Below are positions 41,717-50,808 of a stretch of DNA of 64,000 nucleotides, piece by piece (positions within the stretch are counted from its first letter, which is position 1; the number at the start of each line of letters is the position of its first letter). Origin of the DNA: Neotamlana sedimentorum (GTDB taxonomy: Bacteria; Bacteroidota; Bacteroidia; Flavobacteriales; Flavobacteriaceae); contig NZ_JTDW01000003.1 in assembly GCF_000943565.1 (NCBI RefSeq), positions 62,001-126,000 of the forward strand, written 5' to 3'. The position numbers and the translations under genes are program-made. The notes under the pieces were generated by a model. That model was not told the origin of the DNA, did no database searches, and was given only the letters and a program-made list of their open reading frames with translations.

Positions 41717-42721
41717 ATGTCTTTAAAAAAACAAACTTTAGGAGAATTTATTATTGAGAATCAATCATCTTTTAAATATTCTTCTGGAGAATTGTCCAGT
41801 TTACTAAACTCTATAAGACTGGCCGCAAAAGTAGTAAATCACGAAGTTAATAAGGCTGGATTAGTAGATATTATTGGTGCCGCTGGTGATACAAATATTC
41901 AAGGTGAAGATCAGCAAAAACTAGACGTTTATGCTAACGAAAAATTTATTCAAACCTTAACTAAACGTAATATTGTTTGTGGTATTGCAAGTGAAGAAGA
42001 AGATGACTATATAACAATTAATAGTCAAGATGAACAACACCGAAATAAGTATGTGGTTTTGATAGATCCTTTAGATGGTTCGTCGAATATAGACGTAAAC
42101 GTATCGGTCGGAACTATTTTTTCTATTTACCGACGCGTAACACCAATTGGTACGCCTGTACAGCTTGAAGATTTTTTACAAAAAGGAAACCAACAAGTGG
42201 CAGCTGGTTATGTTGTTTATGGTACATCTACAATGCTTGTTTATACAACTGGTGATGGTGTAAATGGATTTACATTAAACCCAGCCATTGGGTCGTTTTA
42301 TTTGTCGCATCCAGATATGCAATTTCCCGAAGACGGATCGATTTACTCGGTAAACGAAGGGAATTATGTGCATTTCCCACAAGGTGTAAAAAATTATATT
42401 AAATATTGCCAACAAGAGGAAGGCGATCGCCCATATACTTCTAGATATATTGGTTCTTTAGTATCCGATTTTCATAGAAACATGATTAAAGGAGGTATTT
42501 ATATGTATCCTGAAACCTCTAAAAACCCAAAAGGAAAGTTACGTTTGTTATACGAATGTAACCCGATGGCTTTTTTAGCCGAACAAGCTAATGGTAAAGC
42601 AAGTGACGGGTTTACAAGAATTTTAGATTTAGAACCTACCGAATTACACCAAAGAGCACCATTAATTTGTGGTAGCCGAAATATGGTTGATAAGGCGGAA
42701 GAGTTTATGAAAAACGCATAA
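41717..42721 (+). CDS. fbp: Class 1 fructose-1,6-bisphosphatase
   Basis: A 334-residue cytoplasmic enzyme of gluconeogenesis that turns fructose 1,6-bisphosphate into fructose 6-phosphate. Metal-binding motifs are SEEEDDYI and the signature [20 protein letters not shown] (114-133 region). The active-site block is '[19 protein letters not shown]' near the C-terminus. I chose the ATG at 41717 ([11 protein letters not shown]), which matches the family; an upstream in-frame ATG at 41672 would add 15 unlikely residues. It is a single-gene unit with a strong terminator 24 bases after the stop. Confidence 0.95.
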   Translation: MSLKKQTLGEFIIENQSSFKYSSGELSSLLNSIRLAAKVVNHEVNKAGLVDIIGAAGDTNIQGEDQQKLDVYANEKFIQTLTKRNIVCGIASEEEDDYITINSQDEQHRNKYVVLIDPLDGSSNIDVNVSVGTIFSIYRRVTPIGTPVQLEDFLQKGNQQVAAGYVVYGTSTMLVYTTGDGVNGFTLNPAIGSFYLSHPDMQFPEDGSIYSVNEGNYVHFPQGVKNYIKYCQQEEGDRPYTSRYIGSLVSDFHRNMIKGGIYMYPETSKNPKGKLRLLYECNPMAFLAEQANGKASDGFTRILDLEPTELHQRAPLICGSRNMVDKAEEFMKNA

Positions 42722-42744
42722 AATACTTTACATAATTATATTAG

Positions 42745-42769
42745 AAAAGCGGGCCAAAAGCCCGCTTTT
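42745..42769 (+). terminator. Bidirectional terminator between fbp and the T9SS gene
   Basis: AAAAGCGGGC (42745-42754), loop CAAAA, GCCCGCTTTT (42760-42769), a perfect 10-base-pair stem. It serves fbp and, on the other strand, the secreted repeat protein. Confidence 0.85.
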
Positions 42770-42814
42770 ACAGTCCCTAAAAATTAACTTGCAATTTTTA
42801 ACTAAGTGACTAAC

Positions 42815-44023
42815 CTAGTTTTTTAGTATTTTGAAAGCAGCATCTCCCGCATCTGTGTGTAGTATAAGGATATACATGCCACTTTCTAAGTGTTTTAAAT
42901 TTAGTTTTGAATTGTTATTTAAGCTTTGGTAAACTTTTTGTCCGACGTTATTATAAATTTTGGTTTCCTTAATATTTATATGGTTGGGTATTTTAATGTT
43001 TAATTCATTCTTTACAGGATTTGGATATAATGAAACACTAGAAAGAATTGAATTTTTTGTGGATAGGGAAGCATCAATTGTGAACAAAGCGGAGTCATAA
43101 ATAGACCAATCTCCATTACTGTCTTGAACACGAATATAAAACATGTGTTCACCTTCTTCTAAATTATTAGTATTAATGGAAAGCATTTGCGTGCTTTCTG
43201 AAGGGTTAACGAAATTGAATGGGGTGCCATTTCCAATACCTAAATCCTCATCAATAAAATATTCAGCAGCAATAACTTCATCGGGTGTTAAGTTGTAATT
43301 TTTAATGTAAATTAATTTACGATCATATAAACTCCAATGATTGGCATTGTCTTGAGTTCTTAAATAAAAACTATTAAAACCATCTAATAATTCATCTGTT
43401 GGTATAGTGAATAGCTGTGTTAAATTACCATCATTATCGTTAATGCTAATAGCATTACCGTTACCAACACCAGGATCTGTATTAAAGAAGTATTCTGCCG
43501 CTTTAACGGTGTAATTATTTAATGATACAATGTAAAAGTTCTCTCGGTCGTATAAACTCCATTGGTTATCGCTGGTTTTAGTTCGAATGTAAAGACTATT
43601 AAAACCTACAGGTAAAGTTGTAATAGGTATGCTAAACGTTTGTGTTAATTCTCCTGTATTGGAGTTAACAGTTAAAGAAGAACCATTACCAATACCGAGA
43701 TCTTCGTTAAAAAAATATTCAGCTTCAACAATGTTGGCATTTAATATTTTTACCAAATAAAAATTCTTTCTGTCGTAAAGACTCCATTTGTTTTCGGAGT
43801 TTTGGGTTCTTATATACAAACTGTTGTGTCCTTCGTTCAACTCTGAGGTTGGGATACTAAAAGTTTGAGTTAGTATTCCAGAATTATTGTTAACCGTTAA
43901 GGTGTTACCATTGCCAATACCAGGGTCGTTGTTAAAAAAATATTCAGCTATCCCAATGCTTTGTGCTGATGACGCGAAAATACCACAACACAAAACGAAG
44001 TAAGCTATTAAGCTATTTTTCAT
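42815..44023 (-). CDS. Secreted four-repeat protein with type IX sorting domain
   Basis: A 402-residue protein from the ATG at 44023; a TTG at 44035 is in frame but overlaps the upstream gene. A signal peptide (MKNSLIAYFVLCCGIFASSA) is followed by four repeats of about 75 residues, each starting AEYFFNxDxGIGNG (near 26, 101, 176, 254) and holding NSLYIRTQ and WSLYDRKNFY. The last 75 residues are a T9SS type A sorting domain (LYPNPVKNELNIK, IYNNVGQKVY, LESGMYILIL). It should be exported and fixed at the cell surface. The function of the repeat is unknown to me. It lies 1 base after the beta-helix gene. Confidence 0.85.
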   Translation of the reverse strand: MKNSLIAYFVLCCGIFASSAQSIGIAEYFFNNDPGIGNGNTLTVNNNSGILTQTFSIPTSELNEGHNSLYIRTQNSENKWSLYDRKNFYLVKILNANIVEAEYFFNEDLGIGNGSSLTVNSNTGELTQTFSIPITTLPVGFNSLYIRTKTSDNQWSLYDRENFYIVSLNNYTVKAAEYFFNTDPGVGNGNAISINDNDGNLTQLFTIPTDELLDGFNSFYLRTQDNANHWSLYDRKLIYIKNYNLTPDEVIAAEYFIDEDLGIGNGTPFNFVNPSESTQMLSINTNNLEEGEHMFYIRVQDSNGDWSIYDSALFTIDASLSTKNSILSSVSLYPNPVKNELNIKIPNHINIKETKIYNNVGQKVYQSLNNNSKLNLKHLESGMYILILHTDAGDAAFKILKN

Positions 44024-44024
44024 A

Positions 44025-45053
44025 TTAGTTGGCAATTGTATTTATAGTAACACTTAAATTTGCTCCAGGAGCAATTCTGTCTGTAATATCTGTAATTTTA
44101 ACTGTAGGAATACCGTTTGTAAATCCGTAATTGTTAAAATTAAAAGTTCCGTCGTAAATCCCAATATCTACGCCCCCAGCACCACTACCAATGGCTGGTG
44201 AACCAGTTTGTAAGTGAAAATCGTCTGTTTGCGAATTGAAGCCTGCATTATCGGTATCTTCTATAAATAACGGGTTTTGATTATCTAAGTTGTTTGAGCC
44301 TAACAAGGTTGAGACATTGCCCGATCCTCTATTATAAGTCAAGCAATTTTCAAAAACAACATTAGTGCTGTTAGGATTGTATGTTGAGGTTGTACTGTAG
44401 TAAAAAATACAGTTTTGAATAGTAATATTTCCAGATCCAGCATTATCAATTGGGTCTGCACTATTTATTCCTAGAAAAATATTATTTTTTATAGTTATTG
44501 AGTCGTAGTTTTTAAAACCAATAACATCAGTAATTATATTATTTGTAATGATTGTATTAGTAAAATTATCGTAGCTTGTTGAGCTACTACCTTGCCCTAT
44601 ATTATAAATTAAATTACCTCTAACAATAACATTATCAACGGCACCACTATTGAAGACAAGATGATCTCTAATGTAGTTGTTTTCAATTGTAATATTAGTT
44701 AATGTTTCAGAATTATTTGCTGTGTATATGTCATCATATACATAAAATCCAGTGATTTTAGAATTAGAAGCACCATCGGCTAAAATAATGTCTTCAACCT
44801 GAGTTTTTTTCTCAGGATGTAAGTGGCCAAACCCAACTAATGTGATTTTTTTGTTAATAGAAACAGTTCCATAAGATGTAATGGAAGGGTGAACATATAT
44901 TGTGTCTCCTGCTGTAGCGGATGATAGAGCGCTAGCAATATCGCTATATTGGGCATTGGCTCCAACCGAGTTGTCGACGGTTAAAACGTTTTGAGCGTTT
45001 ACAATAATAATTGCAAATAAGGCTGTGACTAAAAAAGTGAATTTTGTTTTCAT
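44025..45053 (-). CDS. Secreted right-handed beta-helix protein
   Basis: A 342-residue secreted protein. The signal peptide is MKTKFTFLVTALFAIIIVNAQ. The first part (ANAQYSDIASALSSATAGDT) is the usual entry of parallel beta-helix proteins. Then come helix rungs rich in Asn (ITIENNYIRDHL, VIVRGNLIYNIG, TIITNNIITDVIG, ITIKNNIFLGI). A segment DDFHLQTGSPAIGSGAGGVD follows, typical of the end of such domains. It lacks its own sorting domain and lies directly before the T9SS-type gene, so the two may act together on the surface. Enzyme activity is not predictable, as no lyase residues are recognisable. Confidence 0.75.
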   Translation of the reverse strand: MKTKFTFLVTALFAIIIVNAQNVLTVDNSVGANAQYSDIASALSSATAGDTIYVHPSITSYGTVSINKKITLVGFGHLHPEKKTQVEDIILADGASNSKITGFYVYDDIYTANNSETLTNITIENNYIRDHLVFNSGAVDNVIVRGNLIYNIGQGSSSTSYDNFTNTIITNNIITDVIGFKNYDSITIKNNIFLGINSADPIDNAGSGNITIQNCIFYYSTTSTYNPNSTNVVFENCLTYNRGSGNVSTLLGSNNLDNQNPLFIEDTDNAGFNSQTDDFHLQTGSPAIGSGAGGVDIGIYDGTFNFNNYGFTNGIPTVKITDITDRIAPGANLSVTINTIAN

Positions 45054-45083
45054 AATTTTTTTGTTTTTATTTATTAATAGCTG

Positions 45084-45668
45084 TTATTTTAATTGTTCAA
45101 TAGTCTGTTTTAATAATGCCGCAATATTTCGAGCATTTTCAATATCGGTTGCTTGTATAGCAAGTTTATAGGAATAGCTTTTTATGTTGCCATCTTCGTA
45201 GGTTTTTATAATTTTTTCTAAATGATTGGTGTTTAGTTCCACCAAAGCCGATTTACCTGCTGTGGCAATACTTATGTTTTTTGGGTTTATATCGGCTAAA
45301 CCAAACTCAAAAATACCTTCTACACTTTTTTTAAGGTTAGAAAACACTTCGGTTAGTTTTACGGTATAAGGATTTGTACTAACAATTTCGAAAGTTTGAT
45401 CGAAGTTGTCGTCACCAATTTTAACAATAGTAATTTCCTTATTTAATGCCTCTAATCCAGATGAAACCGATGTAACGTTGGGTGTGCCTTGGTAATCTTC
45501 GCAATTTTTAGTTATGGTTTGCAAGGCTTCTTTTTCTGTTAAAGTGTCTTCAATATTTTCGGTATTAACATCGCTAAAATTAAACGAATATAAATTATCG
45601 GTTGATCCTTTTGGGTTGGTTTCTTTTACAATAATTTTAGAAACGCAATCGCCTTCTACACTTATTTT
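45084..45668 (-). CDS. Hypothetical repeat protein lacking an ATG start, probably 5'-truncated
   Basis: The frame is open from just after a stop at 45669-45671 to the stop at 45084, 194 codons without any ATG. The only common alternative start is TTG at 45522. However, the frame upstream of that TTG is protein-like (CVSKIIVKETNPKGSTDN, then FNFSDVNTENIED) and looks like a second copy of the downstream unit (FEFGLADINPKNISI). It therefore seems to be a fragment that lost its 5' end and signal peptide. The break lies only 3-8 bases from the stop codon of the preceding barrel gene, which suggests a deletion joined the two. It may be a pseudogene, or translated from the TTG (146 residues). I cannot name a family. 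Confidence 0.5.
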   Translation of the reverse strand, partial: KISVEGDCVSKIIVKETNPKGSTDNLYSFNFSDVNTENIEDTLTEKEALQTITKNCEDYQGTPNVTSVSSGLEALNKEITIVKIGDDNFDQTFEIVSTNPYTVKLTEVFSNLKKSVEGIFEFGLADINPKNISIATAGKSALVELNTNHLEKIIKTYEDGNIKSYSYKLAIQATDIENARNIAALLKQTIEQLK

Positions 45669-45674
45669 TTAAAA

Positions 45675-46178
45675 TTAAAAGTAGTAGTGTACGCCTATAC
45701 CAACGAAGGCTTTACGATAACTGCTGTAATAGCCAAAAGAACCACCAGTTCCATAACCAACTTCGGCATTTAATCCTAATTGCTCTAGGCCATCAAACGA
45801 ATATTCACCTCCGCCGCCTACACCAAAAGCTACCGAAGAGTATTTGTTACCACTATAATCGAATTTAACCGACCAGTAACCTAATTGTCCGAAACCATAT
45901 GTTTTTAGGTTTATACCATCTAAAAATAGAAAGTTATACAAGTAACGACCAGTTGCAGTAAACGAACTATAGTCGCTAGAATAACCATAATTGGCGCCAC
46001 CTACAATAAATTGCGCATTGTGTACATCGGTAATGTTGTATTTGGCACTAATACCGTAAAACAGCGTGTTAAATTGTGCTCCAATACCAATAGAGCCTCC
46101 GTCTAGCATTTGGGCGTTTGTTTTGGTTGAAAAAGTAAAAGCAAATAATGCACAGGTTAACAAAATTAATTTTTTCAT
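45675..46178 (-). CDS. Small outer-membrane beta-barrel protein
   Basis: A 167-residue barrel protein. The signal peptide is 'MKKLILLTCALFAFTFSTKT' with NAQ before the cut. Alternating hydrophobic and polar residues form about eight strands (GIGAQFNTLFYGISAKYNI, YSSVAFGVGGGGEYSF, AFVGIGVHYYF). The C-terminal aromatic residue Phe is the usual signal for insertion by the BAM machinery. Its function is unknown. The remnant gene follows 6 bases downstream. Confidence 0.75.
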   Translation of the reverse strand: MKKLILLTCALFAFTFSTKTNAQMLDGGSIGIGAQFNTLFYGISAKYNITDVHNAQFIVGGANYGYSSDYSSFTATGRYLYNFLFLDGINLKTYGFGQLGYWSVKFDYSGNKYSSVAFGVGGGGEYSFDGLEQLGLNAEVGYGTGGSFGYYSSYRKAFVGIGVHYYF

Positions 46179-46399
46179 GATTGTTTATTTAATTATTGGT
46201 TAATAGCTATACCATAATTAATTAAGTAAATAGTTAGATGTTCTGGGGAAAAGAACGTGAAAATAAAAAGGTACTTTTTATACATCGAATATAAAAATAA
46301 GAGGCTATGTTTGGCAATACGTAAATTCCCGTATTTTTCAGATTATCAGGTGTTTTTAATCGAATATTCTGTAATTTGGTAGAGCAATTGTATTTTTTA

Positions 46400-48415
46400 A
46401 TGAATCCACATCTTTACCTTTTATTCATTTTATTAAATGTTGTAATTTCATTTGGTCAAAACCAAAAGACCAAACAAAATTTACTTACGGTCGAAGGGTT
46501 AATTAAACAAGGTGATAGCTTAAAAAAAATAAATAAAGACGATGCTTTAAAAATTTTTAACAAAGCTTTAGCTATTTCTTTAGATAATAATTTGCTTGAA
46601 CAAGCAAGTATTCTTTTTAAAAAATCGGGTGTGATTTATCATACAAAACATGAATATATCATGGCCGAATATTTGTATAAAAAAGGAATTGCTTTGGATA
46701 GCTTATCTATTACATCGGCTGATTTGCTTTATAATATATCTTTAATAAAAAGTATAAAAAACCAACAGGATAGTGCGCTTTTTTATTTAGAAAATAGTAT
46801 TTCTAAATATGAAAAATTTAAACTAAACGAGGCAGCATTTAAAGCTTTTTTACGTGCAGGCATTTTATATAAAGACAGGCAAATATATGAACAAGCGTTA
46901 AACTATTCGATTAAAGCATATAAAGGTTTCGATAGTATTAATAATAAGCAAAAATTGGCCGATGCATGTACGGTAATTGGGAGTGTTCAAAACCATCTAA
47001 AAAATTATAACCAGTCGTTACAATATCATTTTGAAGCCTTAGAGCTTAATTCAATAGCAAATAATAATTATGGAAAGGCTGTTTGTTATACAAATATTGG
47101 TAATGTTTATAGTAATTTAAAAGAGACGGATTCAACGGTTTTAAATTATGAAAAAGCTCTAGCATTATTTAAACCAACAGCGCCACAATATGCCGTGCTT
47201 TTAAATAACTTAGGCAGTGCATATTTTAGTTTGAATGATTTTAATGCATCGAAAAATTATTATTTAGAGGCTATTAAATTAAATGAAAATTTAAAAGATA
47301 CTATTTCTTTAATGTATAGTTTTAATGGTATTACAAGTTTGTATTTAGAGCATAATAATTTAAAAAAGGCAAACGAATATTTAAACAAATCAAGTAAAAT
47401 TTTATCAACTATTATCGATAAAAATTTGGAGCTTGGTTACTACAGAAATAAAGCAAATTATTACGAAAAAACTAAAAATTACCAAAAAGCAATACAAAGC
47501 CAAAAACATTACAATGTGTTATATGAGAAAATTTATAATTTAGAAACTGCCAAAATAACTCAAAAATTACAAGCGCAATTTGATTATAATAAAAAAGAAA
47601 ATGAAATATTAAGACTTAAACTAAAAGATAACGAAAATCAATATTTATTAAAGGAAAAGACCAAAAATATTAGAGAAAAAAACTTAACTCTTATAGTCTT
47701 AGCCGTTATTCTATTACTATTAGTAGTAGTGTATTATTTGTTTTTACAAAGGCAAAAAACAATAACGCAAAAAATTAAAATTGAAAAGTTGGAAGCTATT
47801 TATAAAGGACAAGAAAGCATTAAAAAACGAATATCGAGAGATTTACATGACATAATTACAACAAATTTTGATGGTTTACGTTTGCGAGTTTTAGCGTTAA
47901 AACGGTCAGATAAAATCAGTGAAAAAGTTGATGAGATTGCAACTGATTTAAAAAAAATGAATAATCAAATTCGTACCGTTTCGCATCGTTTGTATCCATT
48001 AGAAATGTACATGGGAAAACAAAAATTTAACGACGTTATAATGTCTAGATTAACCGAATTTCAACTTTATGGCAAAGTGTTTGTTGAACTAGAAAATGAG
48101 TTGCCAGAACTGTTAAACAAGCAAAGTTTAACTGTACAAAATAACTTTTACGGTATTTTTTTAGAAGTACTTAATAATATTGAAAAACATGCCGTTGCAA
48201 CAAAACTAACTATTAAGAATAGTGTAGATAATATCAATAATTTACATTTTATTTTTGAAGATAATGGTATAGGTATTACCAAAGATCATAAAGAAGGTAT
48301 AGGGTTATTAAATATTAGACAACGTGCCGAAATACTAGAAGGCACCTGCAGCATAACAAATATTCAAATAGGTACGCGTGTTCATATTTATTTTCCAATA
48401 AGTAAAAACGGTTAA
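46400..48415 (+). CDS. TPR-containing sensor histidine kinase
   Basis: A 671-residue inner-membrane kinase. The frame also starts from a TTG at 46376, but the ATG at 46400 gives a clean signal (MNPHLYLLFILLNVVISFGQ). The periplasmic part (about 30-430) has TPR repeats such as ALNYSIKAYKGFDSI, 'AVCYTNIGNVYSNLKETDST' and LLNNLGSAYFSLNDF. A membrane helix is near 435-455. The HisKA_3 domain has the phosphorylated His483 in ISRDLHDII, and the ATP-binding region contains EVLNNIEKHA and DNGIGI. It pairs with the LuxR-type regulator whose ATG is 2 bases after its stop. Confidence 0.9.
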   Translation: MNPHLYLLFILLNVVISFGQNQKTKQNLLTVEGLIKQGDSLKKINKDDALKIFNKALAISLDNNLLEQASILFKKSGVIYHTKHEYIMAEYLYKKGIALDSLSITSADLLYNISLIKSIKNQQDSALFYLENSISKYEKFKLNEAAFKAFLRAGILYKDRQIYEQALNYSIKAYKGFDSINNKQKLADACTVIGSVQNHLKNYNQSLQYHFEALELNSIANNNYGKAVCYTNIGNVYSNLKETDSTVLNYEKALALFKPTAPQYAVLLNNLGSAYFSLNDFNASKNYYLEAIKLNENLKDTISLMYSFNGITSLYLEHNNLKKANEYLNKSSKILSTIIDKNLELGYYRNKANYYEKTKNYQKAIQSQKHYNVLYEKIYNLETAKITQKLQAQFDYNKKENEILRLKLKDNENQYLLKEKTKNIREKNLTLIVLAVILLLLVVVYYLFLQRQKTITQKIKIEKLEAIYKGQESIKKRISRDLHDIITTNFDGLRLRVLALKRSDKISEKVDEIATDLKKMNNQIRTVSHRLYPLEMYMGKQKFNDVIMSRLTEFQLYGKVFVELENELPELLNKQSLTVQNNFYGIFLEVLNNIEKHAVATKLTIKNSVDNINNLHFIFEDNGIGITKDHKEGIGLLNIRQRAEILEGTCSITNIQIGTRVHIYFPISKNG

Positions 48416-48416
48416 A

Positions 48417-49076
48417 ATGAATTTAAAAATTAATAAAGCAGATATTTTAATTGTAGACGATTCTGTAATATTTTCACAAGGTTTGGTGTCGCTTCTCGAA
48501 CAATACCCCGATTATGTCAGCAGTATTCAGGTGGCACATAACTACGAGCAAGCGCTTAAAATTTTGGCAACAGCAATGATTAATACATTAATTTTAGATT
48601 TAAATTTTGAATCGGACGATTACAACGGATTTATAATTGCTAAAAAGGTAAAAAGCCTATATCCGAAAATTAAAATAATAATTCTTACGCAAGAGGCAAA
48701 AATAGATAACTACGAAGTTTTATTTAAAGAAATAGATGTTGATGGATATTTAGACAAACAATTAGGAATAGAAGAAACCCTTGGCGCTTTAACAGCCATA
48801 ATGAATAACAAAAAATATATTGATAAAAATATAAAAGCTATGCTAGAGATAGGTAAATGGCTTAATATTTCACGACGAGAAAAAGATGTTATAAACTTGC
48901 TCTCACAAGGGCTTACTCAAAAAGAAATAGCATATAATTTAAACATTAGCAATCGCACTGTGGAAACCCATATAAAAAACTTGACTAAGAAAATGGAAGC
49001 AAGAAATACACCTCATTTAGTTTCCATTTACAGCCAATATAAAAACGGAAATCGAGAAAATGGCTATACTTTTTAA
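48417..49076 (+). CDS. NarL/LuxR-type response regulator
   Basis: A 219-residue DNA-binding regulator, partner of the TPR kinase immediately upstream. The receiver (1-130) has the acidic pair in VDDS (14-15), the phosphorylated Asp61 in LILDLNF, and Lys near 114 in GYLDKQLG. The LuxR/GerE domain (about 150-205) has SRREKDVINLLSQGLTQKEI and NISNRTVETHIKNLTKKM. The target genes are not known. The divergent barrel gene or the genes downstream are possible targets. Confidence 0.92.
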   Translation: MNLKINKADILIVDDSVIFSQGLVSLLEQYPDYVSSIQVAHNYEQALKILATAMINTLILDLNFESDDYNGFIIAKKVKSLYPKIKIIILTQEAKIDNYEVLFKEIDVDGYLDKQLGIEETLGALTAIMNNKKYIDKNIKAMLEIGKWLNISRREKDVINLLSQGLTQKEIAYNLNISNRTVETHIKNLTKKMEARNTPHLVSIYSQYKNGNRENGYTF

Positions 49077-49085
49077 ATTAAAAAA

Positions 49086-49120
49086 CCAACTATAAAAAGC
49101 GGTTAACTTTTTATAATTGG
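49086..49120 (+). terminator. AT-rich terminator behind the kinase/regulator pair
   Basis: CCAACTATAAAAAG (49086-49099), loop CGGTTAA, CTTTTTATAATTGG (49107-49120), with one mismatch in 14 pairs. It lies between convergent genes and could serve both strands. Confidence 0.5.
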
Positions 49121-49157
49121 CTAAAAATGTTATTGTAAATAATTACGAAACCGTTTT

Positions 49158-49658
49158 TTATAAGTTAAACGAAGCCCCGATGTTTAGAGTCACTTGGTTG
49201 TTTAATTTTTCAGCTGGATTAAGATTTTCATCATAAGTAGCTAAAGGAAAATTAAGTTCAGAATATACACCAAACCCGTCTGTAAAAAAGTAGCGCGCTC
49301 CAACATGACCACCAAAGTTTTTAAAACTAAAGCTTAATCCAGGATATAAATCAAAATTATCACTAACATTAATAACATTACCTAAATTAGCATTGAAACG
49401 TGCCTTTAGGTCAAAACGATCTCCAAAATCTACATCATATAAGTTATCTAAATCTTCATTTACACCTAAAAGGTAAGTTGTAGATAAACCAATAGAGATA
49501 TTTTCTCCAATACCATAATCATAGCTTAAATTTAAACCACTACCGTTATCTTGAGCATTTAAGCCAACTTGAAATTTAGTGTCGCCTTTACCCTCAAAAG
49601 CTTGAGCATTAATAAATAGAGTGCTTGTTAGTGCTAATAATAAAAATAAATTCTTCAT
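49158..49658 (-). CDS. Outer-membrane beta-barrel protein (DUF6646-like)
   Basis: A 166-residue barrel from the ATG at 49658; an upstream in-frame ATG at 49685 would put nine extra residues before the signal. The signal peptide is MKNLFLLLALTSTLFINAQ. The strands include FQVGLNAQDNGSGLNLSYDY, ISIGLSTTYLLGV, LYPGLSFSFKNFGGHVG and ARYFFTDGFGVYSEL, and the chain ends in Leu after NIGASFN. It resembles a small uncharacterised flavobacterial barrel family. Function unknown. Confidence 0.75.
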   Translation of the reverse strand: MKNLFLLLALTSTLFINAQAFEGKGDTKFQVGLNAQDNGSGLNLSYDYGIGENISIGLSTTYLLGVNEDLDNLYDVDFGDRFDLKARFNANLGNVINVSDNFDLYPGLSFSFKNFGGHVGARYFFTDGFGVYSELNFPLATYDENLNPAEKLNNQVTLNIGASFNL

Positions 49659-49713
49659 AATATCTTTTATAGATTTGAGGTGCAAATATAGCCAAATTTT
49701 ATACTATAAAAAT

Positions 49714-50580
49714 TTACCTACGAGTATTTTTATGGGTTCTTATAATAGCTTGCTCATTTTTCCAATCTATCCATTTTTGTCCTTTTAAACGGCGCATAAT
49801 ATTATCAAGATTTCGCATTATAAATACATTGTAAACTGCTTTACCAAGGTTTTTGGGGTTTCGGGCAATAGCACGTAAACTCATAGAGAAACCAGGTGTT
49901 TGGTAACGCATATAGTGCCAGTATCCTTCCGGAATATATAACATTTCACCGTGTTTTAGCTCGCAAACCCAACCTTGAGCTTTTTTTAATGCCGGCCATT
50001 TTTCGAAATCGGGATTATTAAAATCAATGTCTTCTCGCGTAATCAACGAATGCGGAATTTTGTATAAAACATCGTTTTGGTTTTGGTCGAATAGGATACA
50101 CTTTTTTTGCCCATCGAAATGAAAATGAAAAATATTTGCCAAATCAATATCAAAATGCATAAAAGTATGCGAGTTTGTACCGCCAAAAAATAGCATGGGG
50201 ATGCCTTTCATAAGGCGCAATCCAAAATCGGGAAAGGTAAAATCCTTTTGTAATTGAGGTATTTCTTTTAAAGCATTCCAAAGGAAAATACGAAATTTTG
50301 TAGGCTCGCGCTTAAGTAAATCAATGTATTCGGCAAGCTTCATTTTAGCATGTGGTTGGTTAAATCCATCCTCATGGTTTACTGGCCTATCGTCGTATAA
50401 TGGCACGGTTAAATCGCCTCCAACCGACTTTATATAACTTAAATTCCACTTTTTATATGCTGGCCAATCTTCAATAAATCGCTCAACAACCACAGGTTTT
50501 TGCGGTTTAAAATAGCGTTTTAAAAATTCCTGTTTAGTAATGGTTTTTACACGAGGAATACCTTGTAAGTTTAGCGACAA
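49714..50580 (-). CDS. Cupin-8/JmjC-like Fe(II) oxygenase-type protein
   Basis: A 288-residue cytoplasmic protein of the cupin-8 (FIH/JmjC-like) family. The iron ligands are His142 and Asp144 in FMHFDID and His222 in EGYWHYM. The N-terminal PQKPVVVERFIEDWPAYKKW is the usual family entry. Members hydroxylate proteins or small molecules with 2-oxoglutarate, and the target here is unknown. The frame has no ATG at its 5' end and begins at TTG 50580. Upstream in frame there is no ATG before a stop nine codons away. The homologous region begins about residue 10, so a TTG start is likely. Confidence 0.8.
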   Translation of the reverse strand: MSLNLQGIPRVKTITKQEFLKRYFKPQKPVVVERFIEDWPAYKKWNLSYIKSVGGDLTVPLYDDRPVNHEDGFNQPHAKMKLAEYIDLLKREPTKFRIFLWNALKEIPQLQKDFTFPDFGLRLMKGIPMLFFGGTNSHTFMHFDIDLANIFHFHFDGQKKCILFDQNQNDVLYKIPHSLITREDIDFNNPDFEKWPALKKAQGWVCELKHGEMLYIPEGYWHYMRYQTPGFSMSLRAIARNPKNLGKAVYNVFIMRNLDNIMRRLKGQKWIDWKNEQAIIRTHKNTRR

Positions 50581-50638
50581 TTTTATAAAATTAAGTGAGC
50601 AAAGTTAAGAAAACGTTATTAAAGTAAAAATAGTATTT

Positions 50639-50731
50639 GGGCGTTCCCAAAGCTTTGGGGCGGGCTTTACGCTCATAGTTTTGGCTCGATGCGCGCCTCG
50701 CCAAAAGCTAACCGCTGCAATCCCTAACGCG
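50639..50731. repeat. GC-rich dispersed intergenic repeat element
   Basis: A block of about 90 bases far richer in G+C than its surroundings, beginning GGGCGTTCCC and ending CCTAACGCG. It holds the palindrome CCCAAAGCTTTGGG (50647-50660), GGCGGGCTTTACGCTCAT, and a stem TTTTGGC/GCCAAAA (50679-50706). I recognise the GGGCGTT...CGGGCTTTACGCT...ATCCCTAACGC pattern from intergenic repeats in many flavobacterial genomes. No protein is encoded. Confidence 0.65.
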
Positions 50732-50761
50732 ATTTTTATTTGCTATGGCTTATAAAAGTAT

Positions 50762-50789
50762 AAAAGCCAGAGGTTTATCTGGCTTTTTA
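50762..50789 (-). terminator. Terminator of the TonB-dependent receptor gene
   Basis: AAAAGCCAGA (50762-50771) pairs with TCTGGCTTTT (50778-50787), a perfect 10-base-pair stem with T runs on both strands. It lies 20 bases behind the receptor stop codon on the minus strand. Confidence 0.8.
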
Positions 50790-50808
50790 TGGTTAAAGTA
50801 TGTAGTGT

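Noticed and set aside
50639-50731. CRISPR or attachment-site repeat
   Set aside because: There is only one unit with no spacers, and no integrase or direct repeat lies close by.
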